From Flavobacteriaceae bacterium (GTDB lineage Bacteria > Bacteroidota > Bacteroidia > Flavobacteriales > Flavobacteriaceae): a stretch of DNA of 36,239 nucleotides. The notes beneath the pieces are model-generated. The model searched no databases. It saw nothing but the letters and a program-made list of their open reading frames with translations, and had not been told where the DNA came from. The stretch is from assembly GCA_947461795.1 (NCBI GenBank), contig CANHMG010000012.1:1-36239 (forward strand). The letters are read 5' to 3'. How positions within the stretch are numbered: the stretch's first letter is position 1; every line of letters begins with the position of its first letter. Below are positions 1 to 8,660 of the stretch, in pieces. The position numbers were made by a program, and so were the translations under genes.

Positions 1-1005
1 GGTGTAGCAATAAACACTGGATTGAGGGTCAGCTGAAACCACAATGGCAGAAGGCTGTGTGATGGTGAAGGTTTGTGTTTTCGTGCAGCTATTAGCATCC
101 GTAACGGTACAGGTCCAAGTGCCTGCTGATAATCCGGTGACTGAAGGGGTTCCGTCGCCTGTCGGATTTCCCGGTGTCCAATCATAAGTATATACTGGTG
201 TTCCACCGGAAGTATTGACCGATGCGGCACCATTGGATCCGCCGTTGCACGAAACATTAGTTTGAGATGCAGCTGAAACCACAATGGCCGTAGGCTGTGT
301 GATGGTAAAGCTTTTTGTTATGGTTGATAATGCATTATCCGTTATCGTGCATGTGTAAGTAATAGCACACAAACCCGACGCGGTTGCCGTAGTGCCACCA
401 CTTGGTGCCCACGAGTACGTATAGGGAGCAACACCACCGCTGGCCACTACCGTAGCGCTTCCGTTACAACCTTCATTGCAAGATGTATTGACTTGTGATT
501 GTGTCGCGGTAAGGAGAGGAACAAGGTAACCATTGATCAACTGCCAACCCGCAGGCAGCGCTGATGGAGTACCTATGATACCGCCTGACACAACTCTGGT
601 CAAGTTCGCACCGGTCAGGTTTGCACCGGTCAGGTTCGCATTGGTTAGGTTCGCACTATCAAGGTACGCATTAGTCAGGTTCGCATTAGTCAGGTTCGCA
701 CCGCTCAGGTTCGCACTGGGTAGTAACGCATTCCTCAGGTTCGCACCGCTCAGGTTCGCACCGCTCAGGTTCGATAAACCCAGGGACGCACCGCTCAGGT
801 TCGCACCGCTCAGGTTCGCACCGCTCAGGTTCGAAAAAGGAAAGGAGTTACCTTCCTTATTGCAGCCTGACCAGTTGACAGATGGTGCGGGCGGAGCGCT
901 GCAATTCTGTGCCTGAACCGAAAAGAAGCTTACACTCAGTAATAGCATGATTGCTGTAAAAAGGAATGCCTTAAAAACACCTTTTTTAAATGTAATTGTT
1001 TTCAT
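1..1005 (-). CDS. Surface protein with pentapeptide repeats and SprB-like domains (3' end missing)
   Basis: The reading frame is open from an ATG at 1005 to the window edge (335 codons, no stop), so the ORF track omits it. A second in-frame ATG lies at 1017; I prefer 1005 because the protein then begins MKTITFKKG and leads straight into a hydrophobic signal peptide ending ..SVQAQN. Residues about 50-135 are pentapeptide repeats ([15 protein letters not shown]), which form right-handed quadrilateral beta-helices. After residue 165 come two domains of about 80-85 residues with the pattern CN.GCNGSA..V..SGG..PYTY.W and ending TITQP, typical of SprB repeats in Bacteroidota adhesins. A third starts at the edge. 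The protein is probably exported to the surface, perhaps by T9SS through an unseen C-terminus. Its exact role is unknown; adhesion is a guess. Reverse-strand ORF 533..916 is a shadow of the repeats. Confidence 0.87.
   Translation of the reverse strand, partial: MKTITFKKGVFKAFLFTAIMLLLSVSFFSVQAQNCSAPPAPSVNWSGCNKEGNSFPFSNLSGANLSGANLSGASLGLSNLSGANLSGANLRNALLPSANLSGANLTNANLTNAYLDSANLTNANLTGANLTGANLTRVVSGGIIGTPSALPAGWQLINGYLVPLLTATQSQVNTSCNEGCNGSATVVASGGVAPYTYSWAPSGGTTATASGLCAITYTCTITDNALSTITKSFTITQPTAIVVSAASQTNVSCNGGSNGAASVNTSGGTPVYTYDWTPGNPTGDGTPSVTGLSAGTWTCTVTDANSCTKTQTFTITQPSAIVVSADPQSSVYCYT
604..834 (-). repeat. Pentapeptide-coding tandem repeat
   Basis: Fifteen-base units encode A-N-L-S/T-G/N pentapeptides. 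The 14-mer accgctcaggttcg (plus-strand view) occurs six times exactly: once near 690, twice near 748-777 and three times near 789-832. Degenerate units lie between them. The exact copies suggest recent expansion by slippage or recombination inside the gene. Confidence 0.85.
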
Positions 1006-1647
1006 ACTGTAATTCATGACCCATAATTGTTGTTACATCACTACAGGTATGGGTTTTTAGCCCCGTAGTGACTTTGATTTAAGAAAATAGCCAGCACCGA
1101 TAAGGTACCGCAAAAAGGATAAACTTGGGGTCTAGTCCTATTGTTTGAATAGCGCATAAAGTCTATTCGCATTTTGGAAAAGAGGGTGAACTCATTTCCT
1201 TTTTTATCCTGAAAAAAGTAAAAAAACACCGTGGCTAAGACGTCCAAATGCATCTCTTTTTTCAAAATACGAAACAATAGTACTTATTTATTTTGCACAG
1301 TATCAAAAAATGTCACGAACTCGCCGTTTCATGTCACGAACGAATCATAACATGCAAAAAACATCGACGAAATGCATCTTTGGGATTTTAAAAATACAGC
1401 AAACAACAGAATCGTCACTTCCAATTTAATATCAAATGACGCTGATATTTTAGAAATAGATTGGCTCGTTTATGGAGGGAAATCGAGGACACTATTGCGA
1501 CAGTTAATACAGGTCGGCAACCCTCTAAAACCTATAATAAATTAAGGAACTGAAGCGAGAGAGGGAAAGAGACAATTACCGCAAAAAAGTTGTTAATGCA
1601 ACAAGCTTTTTAAAGTATTTCTTTTTCAAAAAAAGGCAGCTGGCGTA

Positions 1648-1764
1648 ATGCTAAATGACAATCGTTATGCAAAAGCATATCGCTTAGCATGCAAAGTGAA
1701 GCACAAGCACATCGGAAAAGAACGTGGCTACATTTTCGAAATGCGCTACGCTCCCTTTAAATAA
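1648..1764 (+). pseudogene. Possible 3' remnant of a decayed gene, family unknown
   Basis: A 38-residue frame runs from ATG 1648 to TAA 1764 and is rich in Lys, Arg and Tyr (NDNRYAKAYRLACKVKHKHI). The frame is already open upstream (..QKKAAGV). The preceding protein-like segment, RDNYRKKVVNATSF, lies in another frame, as if a short indel near an A-rich run at 1627-1636 had shifted it. It could be a real small protein, but no promoter-like element or neighbour supports that. Confidence is low. Confidence 0.25.
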
Positions 1765-1780
1765 TTTAGAAATTGACATA

Positions 1781-1808
1781 AAAAAACCTCCCGATAGGAA
1801 GGTTTTTA
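1781..1808 (-). terminator. Intrinsic terminator of the DUF4252 operon
   Basis: On the minus strand CCTTCC-tatc-GGGAGG forms a hairpin followed by a run of seven T. It sits just past the stop of the DUF4252 lipoprotein at 1824. Confidence 0.75.
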
Positions 1809-1823
1809 TTGATAGGAACAAAA

Positions 1824-2363
1824 TTATTTCGTCATCAAATCTTGCAGCGGTTTCAACTGGTCTAAGTCGATATCCGCTTCTTTCAAGACCGAAATCATAT
1901 TGAATATCATGGTCGGATTCATGTCTTTTCCTAGAACACGAACAACCGCAAAACCATTTTCTTTTTTGTTGGCAAAAAAAACAAACTCATCAATGTGCTC
2001 GTCATCGCCAATAAAACTAATTGAAGCACCTTCTTGCCCAGAACCGAACTTCATCAGTTGCTGGTACTTTTCATCTTTCAAAATCGAATTGACGTTGGCG
2101 CGTTCTAATTCAAATTGCGCCTTGTTTTTGTCGTTTAGTTTGAAGGCTAAAATGTTCATCTTGTCAAACGAACCCAGCGCTTCTTTTTGAGTTGCAGTCA
2201 ACTTTGATTTATCGATGTTTAGAATACTCGGCGAAAGATCCAATGCAATGAAATCTTTACTTTCAGATTTGTCAACAAAATAGCGTTGTAAACTTGGTTC
2301 TGATTGGCAACTGTTGAGGACTAATAGCGCCACATATAGCACAATGTAAGGAATACATCTCAT
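1824..2363 (-). CDS. DUF4252 domain lipoprotein
   Basis: The 179-aa protein begins with a signal peptide and a lipobox (VLNSC, Cys near residue 19), so it is probably an outer-membrane or periplasmic lipoprotein. The rest looks like DUF4252: alternating helices and strands, with a central FDKMNILAFKL segment and a late strand FVFFANKKENGFAVVRV. The function of DUF4252 is unknown. It is the last gene of the sigma/anti-sigma cluster, six bases downstream of a second DUF4252 gene, which suggests cotranscription and a shared role, perhaps as targets of the ECF sigma factor. A terminator follows. Confidence 0.8.
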   Translation of the reverse strand: MRCIPYIVLYVALLVLNSCQSEPSLQRYFVDKSESKDFIALDLSPSILNIDKSKLTATQKEALGSFDKMNILAFKLNDKNKAQFELERANVNSILKDEKYQQLMKFGSGQEGASISFIGDDEHIDEFVFFANKKENGFAVVRVLGKDMNPTMIFNMISVLKEADIDLDQLKPLQDLMTK

Positions 2364-2369
2364 GATATA

Positions 2370-2906
2370 CTATTTTGGACCTTTAGAACCTTTGGTCGCT
2401 TTTTTCAAATCGTCCCCACCTGGAAATCTCATTTTATCGGTCAAAACTGAAATTTCATTCAGATCGAAATCACCTGTCAAAGACATTAATACGGTATCCT
2501 CATTTCTACTGCCTTCAATGAACATTAACAGTTCTCTTATCTGAGTGTCTTTGGCTCCAGATTTTACCATGATTTTGATATTTCTACCATTTTCATTCAC
2601 ACGCATTAATTCTTCTAAACCTGACGTTTTAATATATTTGTCAGCGGCAGATTTCATTTCATTTTCAACTCGTGTGCTCTTTGTTGTAAATACTTTCAGA
2701 TTGTCTAATTTCTTAATCAAATTGAGATACTGCTGCGCTTCTTTATCAGAAGTGTCCATTTTAACCTTACTCATGAGGTCGAACATTTTCTTATTGACGA
2801 TAATGGAAGTCACATCGTCTTGACCGTCAAATTTATCAAATGCTCCTTGAGCAAAGAATGGGCTTGACATTAAAACCAGTACTACAGTGATTGCAAATTT
2901 TTTCAT
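2370..2906 (-). CDS. DUF4252 domain secreted protein
   Basis: The 178-aa protein has a cleavable signal peptide (MKKFAITVVLVLMSSPFFAQ) and no lipobox, followed by a DUF4252-like domain (DDVTSIIVNKKMFDLMSKV, then strand NIKIMVKSG and VLMSLTGDFDLNEIS). The tail is lysine- and glycine-rich (KKATKGSKGPK). It probably stays in the periplasm. It is a paralogue of the next gene, 6 bp away, and follows the anti-sigma-like gene after a gap of about 100 bp. The function is unknown. Confidence 0.82.
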   Translation of the reverse strand: MKKFAITVVLVLMSSPFFAQGAFDKFDGQDDVTSIIVNKKMFDLMSKVKMDTSDKEAQQYLNLIKKLDNLKVFTTKSTRVENEMKSAADKYIKTSGLEELMRVNENGRNIKIMVKSGAKDTQIRELLMFIEGSRNEDTVLMSLTGDFDLNEISVLTDKMRFPGGDDLKKATKGSKGPK

Positions 2907-3010
2907 TTTTTTTGATTTTTGATTTTTCCGTTACGCTCGATTAATTAATTTTCTTAATATCAAATGCCTCGGGTGATTATTAAATATTGAATTGATTTCT
3001 GTGGTAAATT

Positions 3011-3469
3011 CTAATTTTCTGAAACAAATATTTTGTCTCGAGTATCTTCATAGGTTTGAACGTATCGAACGCTTTCTATTCCTGTATTCACATGATTAGA
3101 AAGTAGTTCCAGCGCTTTTTGTGTTTCTTCAAAAGCAACTTGCGGATCATCATAAGTTCCTAATTCAGAAGTTGCTTTTGTGCTGGAGTAATTTTGGAAA
3201 GTATAAATTCCTATTCCTAATAGTACAATCACTGAGGCTGCAATAGACAACCATTTGACAGGGTTATTTTTAGATTTGAATAAAGGTAATTTTTGTTCAA
3301 ATTCCTGTTTTGATGTATTCGACAAATACGCAAATAAAGGTTGATATTGAACCAAATTCGAAGCAATATCTGAAGAAGAAAAGTAGTCTTTTAATACTAT
3401 TTCTTCTGCAAGTGTTGTTTCGCCTTCAAAATATTTAGTGACGAGTAATGTTATTTTATCCGATTCCAT
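3011..3469 (-). CDS. Putative membrane anti-sigma factor
   Basis: The 152-aa protein has a cytosolic N-terminal part (residues 1-70, ITLLVTKYFEGETTLAEE..), one transmembrane helix at about 73-91 (LSIAASVIVLLGIGIYTF) and a short extracytoplasmic tail. Its start overlaps the 3' end of the ECF sigma gene by 14 bases, which implies translational coupling. Position, topology and size fit a one-span anti-sigma factor that would hold the sigma factor at the inner membrane. No zinc-type anti-sigma motif (HxxxCxxC) is visible, so the assignment rests mainly on context and topology. Confidence 0.7.
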   Translation of the reverse strand: MESDKITLLVTKYFEGETTLAEEIVLKDYFSSSDIASNLVQYQPLFAYLSNTSKQEFEQKLPLFKSKNNPVKWLSIAASVIVLLGIGIYTFQNYSSTKATSELGTYDDPQVAFEETQKALELLSNHVNTGIESVRYVQTYEDTRDKIFVSEN

Positions 3470-3965
3470 AATGATGTGTTTTGGTCATAAATTCACGTAT
3501 TGTTTTTCTTGCTCTGGAAAGTGCAACCCGTATCGCGGTTTCATTCATTTCTAATATTTGAGCTATTTCTGAAAATTCATATTGCTCAATATCCCGCATT
3601 TGAATTATTAAACGTTGTTGCTCTGGCAATTCATTAATAATTTTCTCTACCCAATTCAAACTATCCGTATCTTCTAATTGTTGTTGCAAACTTGGCTGTC
3701 TGTCGGTATAATTCGAATGTACAATTTGCAAATTGGTGGCTCTTTTCGACTTCAATTGATCCAAACAATAATTCTTTGTAATGGTCATTGCGAATGCTTC
3801 AACGCTGGAGTAACCATTCAAACTTTCATTCTTATTCCATAATTTAACCAAAACTTCCTGAGTAGCATCTTCTGCTTCTTCCGTACTTACGAGTAATCGC
3901 TTTGCCAATCGAAAGACTTTATCTTTGAAAGGAGCTATAACTTGTAAGAACTCATTTTGGTTCAT
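3456..3965 (-). CDS. ECF-type RNA polymerase sigma factor
   Basis: The 169-aa protein is typical in length for ECF sigma factors. Region 2 is visible at about 13-45 (FKDKVFRLAKRLL, then EEAEDATQEVLVKLW), and region 4 at about 114-160 (LPEQQRLIIQMRDIEQY, then EIAQILEMNETAIRVALSRAR), which is the helix-turn-helix that reads the -35 element. A short linker separates the two. It is the first gene of a leftward cluster with an overlapping anti-sigma-like gene and two DUF4252 genes. The signal it responds to cannot be told from the sequence. Confidence 0.93.
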   Translation of the reverse strand: MNQNEFLQVIAPFKDKVFRLAKRLLVSTEEAEDATQEVLVKLWNKNESLNGYSSVEAFAMTITKNYCLDQLKSKRATNLQIVHSNYTDRQPSLQQQLEDTDSLNWVEKIINELPEQQRLIIQMRDIEQYEFSEIAQILEMNETAIRVALSRARKTIREFMTKTHHYGIG

Positions 3966-4176
3966 ATGTGTAAATTTTATTTTTTAGCGGTCACATATGG
4001 TATCGCCTTTTTACTAATAGGTGTTTGTTTGCACAAACTTGTCGTTAATGGCGATTTCATAAAATACAATTAATTTGAAAGTGTTAGAGTCAAGACGAGC
4101 CCTTTAATATTTTGTTACAAAGAAGCGAAAATAATTTCAAATGAATTAAATTTACTCACGCTATGAAATATACTTT

Positions 4177-5634
4177 ATGAAAAAATATTTTAATTATTTA
4201 CCGTGTATACTATTGTTAGCCTTTGCTTTACAAAGCTGTGAAGTACAAGACGACAACAATGTCCCAGAGGATATTGCCATTAATAATTTTGTTTGGAAAG
4301 GTTTGAATTTGTATTATTTATGGCAAGCTGATGTTCCCAAATTAGCAGATGACAGATTTGCCAATCAATCAGATTTAAATACTTATTTGTATGGATTTTC
4401 TAGACCAGAAGATTTATTTCAACAACTGTTAAACAAACCTAGAAGTTTGTATCCTAATCCTGGTGAAGCTATCGATCGCTTTAGTGTGATTTTTTCAGAT
4501 TATAATGAATTAGAAGGGATTCTTTCGGGAACCACTAAAAACAATGGGGCTGATTTCGGCTTATTTTATAAAGACGCAACGCAAACTTCAGTCTTTGGAG
4601 TCGTACGCTATATTTTCCCAAATTCAGATGCTGCTGCTAAAAACGTTCAACGGGGTAACATCTTTTATGCTATTAATGGAGTATCATTAACCAAAGAAAA
4701 TTACAGTTCACTTTTAAACAATGATACGTATACTATGAATTTTGCCACTTACGATTCTGGAAACATCACTCCGAACGGGCAATCAGTTAGTTTAACCAAA
4801 TCGGTGCTTTCAGAAAACCCAGTCTATCTAAATACTGTAATTAATTCAGGCACCCACAAAATTGGATATTTAATGTACAATGGTTTTTATCCGAATTATG
4901 AATCCCAATTGAATGCCGCTTTTAGCTCTTTAAAATCGCAGGGCATTACTGAATTGGTTTTGGACCTTCGCTACAATTCTGGAGGATCTGTAGCGACAGC
5001 TACACGAATAGCAAGTTTAATTACGGGTCAATTTACCAATCAAATTTTTGCAAAAGAACAATGGAACGCCAAACTAGAAGATTATTATAACAGTACCAAT
5101 CCGAGTACATTGTTGAATTTATTCACCAATAAACTTGGAAACAGCGAAACATTAAACAGTTTGAATTTGAGTAAAGTGTATGTTCTCACTACCAAAAGCA
5201 CTGCATCTGCAAGCGAATTAGTCATCAATGGATTAAAACCGTATATCAACGTAGTTCAAATTGGAGATATTACTACAGGAAAAAATGTGGGTTCGATTAC
5301 ACTCTATGATTCGCCTTCTTTTTCTAAAACAGGCAGTAGCACCAAACATCGTTATGCGATGCAACCCATTGTTTTGAAAATCGTTAATAAAATAGGTTTT
5401 GGGGATTACATTAATGGATTAGATCCTACGATTCTTCTCAAAGAAGATTATGGAAACTTAGGAGTTTTAGGCGATACTACTGAGCCTTTATTAAATGCAG
5501 CGATCAATGCCATCATTGGGAGCGGAAGACCCACTCCACAAAAAAGAGTTCGAAGTTTCGAAACACTGCAAGATACTCGAACAATTACGCGTTTGAAAAG
5601 TGAAATGTATGTGGATGATTTTCAAAACCGATAA
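4177..5634 (+). CDS. S41 family C-terminal processing peptidase, lipoprotein
   Basis: The 485-aa protein has a signal peptide with a lipobox (FALQSC, Cys near 21) followed by acidic residues (EVQDD), resembling the lipoprotein export signal of Bacteroidota surface lipoproteins. A PDZ-like domain spans about 120-185 (VVRYIFPNSDAAAKNVQRGN). The S41 core follows: LVLDLRYNSGGSVATA at about 260, TASASELVINGL carrying the likely nucleophilic Ser near 340, and TTGKNVGS with the likely general-base Lys about 25 residues later. Such enzymes cleave C-terminal regions of exported proteins. The in-frame ATG at 4177 is used; an upstream ATG at 4162 ends after five codons. It is a single gene ending at a shared terminator. 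Confidence 0.9.
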   Translation: MKKYFNYLPCILLLAFALQSCEVQDDNNVPEDIAINNFVWKGLNLYYLWQADVPKLADDRFANQSDLNTYLYGFSRPEDLFQQLLNKPRSLYPNPGEAIDRFSVIFSDYNELEGILSGTTKNNGADFGLFYKDATQTSVFGVVRYIFPNSDAAAKNVQRGNIFYAINGVSLTKENYSSLLNNDTYTMNFATYDSGNITPNGQSVSLTKSVLSENPVYLNTVINSGTHKIGYLMYNGFYPNYESQLNAAFSSLKSQGITELVLDLRYNSGGSVATATRIASLITGQFTNQIFAKEQWNAKLEDYYNSTNPSTLLNLFTNKLGNSETLNSLNLSKVYVLTTKSTASASELVINGLKPYINVVQIGDITTGKNVGSITLYDSPSFSKTGSSTKHRYAMQPIVLKIVNKIGFGDYINGLDPTILLKEDYGNLGVLGDTTEPLLNAAINAIIGSGRPTPQKRVRSFETLQDTRTITRLKSEMYVDDFQNR

Positions 5635-5639
5635 AAATA

Positions 5640-5668
5640 AAAAGGCCTTCAATTAGAAAGCCTTTTAG
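5640..5668. terminator. Bidirectional terminator
   Basis: The hairpin AAAAGGC-c-TTC-aatta-GAA-a-GCCTTTT lies between the convergent S41 peptidase and BtuG-like genes. A and T runs on either side let it work in both directions. Confidence 0.75.
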
Positions 5669-5686
5669 TTACTTTATCTTAATTTA

Positions 5687-6778
5687 TCATTGATTGAAAT
5701 AAAAACCAGAAGGTCCAATTCCTACGGTATGACTTTTTTGCAAAGTCCCAATCGGGCTATTGCCTGAATTCCCTAAAGAATAAATATTCACGGTTCCATT
5801 CTGATCATAAATAGTATAACCTGAAACATAAATATGGTAATTTTTGATTGCAAAACCATAAAGTGTTGGAATATCAGCTATGAATTTTGGTGTTGTAGGA
5901 AGTGCTGTAGCATCAATTGGCATGCTGTAAACTGCCGAATTAATGGTGTAGAACAATTTCGAATCTGCTATCTCTAAATTGGCTGGATGTGTTGTAACGG
6001 CTCCAAAATCGAATGATTTCAATAATTGGTTATTCGTTAAATTAATTTGCAACAATTTTCCAGAAGTTTCAGCAGGGGCATAATTTGGATTTCCTGCACA
6101 TGTAATCCACAATGAACTTCCATCAATTTGCATAGCATTAGGAATATCACCTACTAAAATTGAGGATACCGAATTATTCGTAGTATTAATAACGGAAATC
6201 GTATTGCCAAAATGATAGCCACCGCTATGCGCAACATATAACGTCCCTGCGTTTTCAATGATTTTATCAGGCCCTTCCGTAACTGGAATGTTAGCTGTTA
6301 TTGCATTCGAAATGGGGTCAATAACAGCAACATAATCATCCGTTGCATCCGTTCCGTCTCCCCAATTGGTTACATAACCTTTCCCATTCGAAAAAACTAT
6401 ATACCTTGGATTGCTTAAACCTGTTGAAATTGTAGCCACACTTTCCATTGTATACCGATTTACAATTTCAATAGTATTTGAAATATTCATAACGATATAG
6501 GCGTATTGATTGTAAAATCCAATACTTTGAGCCGTATCACCTAATATTTTTGGAGCATTTACTACCCCAAAAATATCATTTTGAAGTGTATTCAAATCAA
6601 AAGATATGTATGAAATCGTTGAATTATTGGCGTTAGCCGCTCCTTCGTTAACAACTAAAACACCACTGTCATAACTTCCCAAAGGGACATATTTTTGGGG
6701 TTCTTCTACTTCATTAGAACAAGCGTTTAATAAAATTAAGCCGATTAAAGCTCCAAAAAGAAATTTGTAAATTTTCAT
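5687..6778 (-). CDS. BtuG-like surface beta-propeller lipoprotein (DUF5074/YncE type)
   Basis: The 363-aa lipoprotein (lipobox LLNAC) has acidic residues just after the Cys (SNEVEE), like surface-export signals. The rest is a YncE/DUF5074-type beta-propeller with repeated blade motifs such as YIVFSNGKGYVTNWG, AVIDPISNAITANIPV and ISVINTTNNSVSSILVGDIP. It follows the BtuB-like receptor gene by 5 bp and is therefore under the same cobalamin riboswitch. In Bacteroides, BtuG is a surface beta-propeller lipoprotein that caps BtuB and binds B12 with very high affinity. Here the size, fold, lipidation and position all match, so I infer the same role. B12 or cobinamide binding is not proven by the sequence. 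Confidence 0.8.
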   Translation of the reverse strand: MKIYKFLFGALIGLILLNACSNEVEEPQKYVPLGSYDSGVLVVNEGAANANNSTISYISFDLNTLQNDIFGVVNAPKILGDTAQSIGFYNQYAYIVMNISNTIEIVNRYTMESVATISTGLSNPRYIVFSNGKGYVTNWGDGTDATDDYVAVIDPISNAITANIPVTEGPDKIIENAGTLYVAHSGGYHFGNTISVINTTNNSVSSILVGDIPNAMQIDGSSLWITCAGNPNYAPAETSGKLLQINLTNNQLLKSFDFGAVTTHPANLEIADSKLFYTINSAVYSMPIDATALPTTPKFIADIPTLYGFAIKNYHIYVSGYTIYDQNGTVNIYSLGNSGNSPIGTLQKSHTVGIGPSGFYFNQ

Positions 6779-6783
6779 AGTTT

Positions 6784-8616
6784 TTAAAAATTAAAGATTA
6801 AATAAAGAGCATAATTTATTCCTGGCATCGGTCGTTGCGATACACTTTGATAGTTTTTGTTCCAAAGATTGAGTACTTGAAAACCTAATTTATAAGTGGC
6901 AACTTTTCCTAAAATGTAATTCAAATTCAAATTTGAAATTTGATATTCCTCAAGAAAATTCTTGTTATCGCTAGATGTAAAGACATATCCAGTAAACAAA
7001 TATTGGTAATTTAAAGTCATTTTCCGAAAAGAATAGGCTAAACTCGAATTGAATTTATGAAAAGGAACATAAACCAACTGTTTCTCTGTTTGATTATCTT
7101 CCGAAACAGTATATCCATAATTGGCATTGAAGTCAATCGCATGATTTTGACTTTTTTTATTCCAATTGAAAGTCAATTCCGCACCGTAAACGGATACTTT
7201 CGCTATATTATTGGGCCTCCATGTCCCACTTTGATTTGGTTTCCATTGAATTAAATTGTCAATTTTTTGATAATATATCGTTCCAGAAATTGACACATTC
7301 TTGAATTTTAAATATTGCCCAAGTTCGCCTTGATAGGAATTTTCAGGTTTTAAATTTGGATTTCCTAAACCTACCCAATATAAATCATTGAATGTAGGAA
7401 TTCGGAAATTTCGGGAGAAATTGGTAACCAAAGTATAGTGATTACTGAGTCGATGATGTGTTCCAAAAGAAAACAAAAACGGGCTATCATAAGACGATGT
7501 TATTTCCTTTCTTCCGCTCAATTCATACGAAAAGTAACGAAAAACCTCTTGTTTTAATAAAACAGTAACAACTCCAATTTCCCTTGTGTTTGTTCGTATT
7601 TGAGAGCCAATTCCTTTGGTTTGAGTAAATTCTAAAATTGTATTAAAAGTAATGGAAGGCGTAATTTCATATAGAAAATCCTGTTTCACAAGTTCAGTTT
7701 CGGTTTTGGAAGTTTCAAAATTACCCTTAAGTGCATTTTCAAAATAATTATAGTGTTCCCCCAAGAATGCAACTTTCAATTTAGAAGTTACTTTTCCTAA
7801 AAACCAATTCCATTCTATTAAATTTCGATAATTGTAATCACGATACTTACTTTTAGAAACAGCACTTAATGTTCCTGAAAAATGTCGCTCGCTTTCATAA
7901 AATTGGCTGTAGAATTTTAGTGTATGAAAGAGGTTCAGTCGATATCCTAAACTCGCATTCATACTGGTATTATAAAATTGGCCATTCTCGTTCTTTTGAT
8001 TTTTTGTACCTAAATAGTCATAATTATTGGTCGAACTATTTCTTGAAATGCTTATTTGATTGGCTACTTTTTTGTTTGAAAAGTTAATTTTGTAATTGGA
8101 CAGAAAAGTGTTAAAACTTCCATAGGATAAGAACAATTCATTTTGAAATTGATTCTTAAAAGTCAATTCATTATTCAAATGGATGCTTCCTCCAATAGCA
8201 CTACTGCCATAAATGGAACTTCCACCACCCGACCGGACCGTAATTGAAGTATAATCTCTTGTGGTTATCGTATTAAAATCAGTCTGACCATTGAGTTGTG
8301 AATTGATATTAATTCCATTCCAAATTACCGCAGTTTGTTGCGCTGTAGTGCCTCGAAAAGAAGGAGACGAAACCATACCTAAACCATTTTCTTTAAAATA
8401 AATTATTGAATTATAATTCAATAAAGAGGTTAAAGAAGCTCCGTTTTTAGCAATAATCGAATCATTCAAAACAGCAACCGATTGGGTATTGGAAAAATTT
8501 TTAAGTTGTGAATCAGAGACAAAAACTTCTTTCAAGGTCACAATAGAATCATTTTGCGCACAAACCATTTGGCACATCATCAAAATCCAAAATAAAAACA
8601 GCTTTTTCGCAGTCAT
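6784..8616 (-). CDS. btuB: TonB-dependent outer membrane receptor, BtuB-like (cobalamin)
   Basis: The 610-aa protein has a signal peptide ending MVCAQ, an N-terminal plug of about 30-150 (LTSLLNYNSIIYFKENG, RSGGGSSIYGSSAIGGSIHL) and a long beta-barrel ending in the aromatic ..LYLIFNF typical of outer-membrane barrels. The length is close to E. coli BtuB (614 aa), much shorter than SusC-type receptors, and no carboxypeptidase-like N-terminal extension is present. Elements such as NPNLKPENSYQGELG are usual in the barrel. The start lies 45 bases after a cobalamin riboswitch, which is the best evidence that cobalamin or a corrinoid is the substrate. It forms an operon with the BtuG-like lipoprotein. 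Confidence 0.9.
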   Translation of the reverse strand: MTAKKLFLFWILMMCQMVCAQNDSIVTLKEVFVSDSQLKNFSNTQSVAVLNDSIIAKNGASLTSLLNYNSIIYFKENGLGMVSSPSFRGTTAQQTAVIWNGININSQLNGQTDFNTITTRDYTSITVRSGGGSSIYGSSAIGGSIHLNNELTFKNQFQNELFLSYGSFNTFLSNYKINFSNKKVANQISISRNSSTNNYDYLGTKNQKNENGQFYNTSMNASLGYRLNLFHTLKFYSQFYESERHFSGTLSAVSKSKYRDYNYRNLIEWNWFLGKVTSKLKVAFLGEHYNYFENALKGNFETSKTETELVKQDFLYEITPSITFNTILEFTQTKGIGSQIRTNTREIGVVTVLLKQEVFRYFSYELSGRKEITSSYDSPFLFSFGTHHRLSNHYTLVTNFSRNFRIPTFNDLYWVGLGNPNLKPENSYQGELGQYLKFKNVSISGTIYYQKIDNLIQWKPNQSGTWRPNNIAKVSVYGAELTFNWNKKSQNHAIDFNANYGYTVSEDNQTEKQLVYVPFHKFNSSLAYSFRKMTLNYQYLFTGYVFTSSDNKNFLEEYQISNLNLNYILGKVATYKLGFQVLNLWNKNYQSVSQRPMPGINYALYLIFNF

Positions 8617-8660
8617 AATTTCAGAATCTTTTTCCCGAAGATTCGATATTCGTTACAAAA

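Larger units (their letters stand above)
1018..1823. other. Long gap without an intact gene; possible decayed coding sequence
   Basis: About 800 bases lie between the surface protein and the DUF4252 lipoprotein. The track ORF 1041..1277 (minus) resembles no protein I know. On the plus strand, protein-like stretches appear in successive frames: 1372..1545 (57 aa, MHLWDFKNTANN..), a segment ending REIEDTIATVNTGRQPS before a stop near 1551, a basic stretch RERERDNYRKKVVN around 1556-1600, and 1648..1764 (38 aa, MLNDNRYAKAYRLAC.., ending EMRYAPFK). The frame changes suggest a frameshifted gene remnant. The parent family was not recognised. Confidence 0.35.

Noticed and set aside
604-834. Short regular repeats as a CRISPR array
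   Set aside because: Units of 15 bases without spacers, all in frame inside a protein gene.
533-916. Plus-strand ORF with [13 protein letters not shown] repeats
   Set aside because: It is the mirror of the pentapeptide repeats of the minus-strand gene, which has a signal peptide and recognisable domains.
1041-1277. Minus-strand 78-aa ORF
   Set aside because: No recognisable domain, no clear promoter and odd composition; probably chance.
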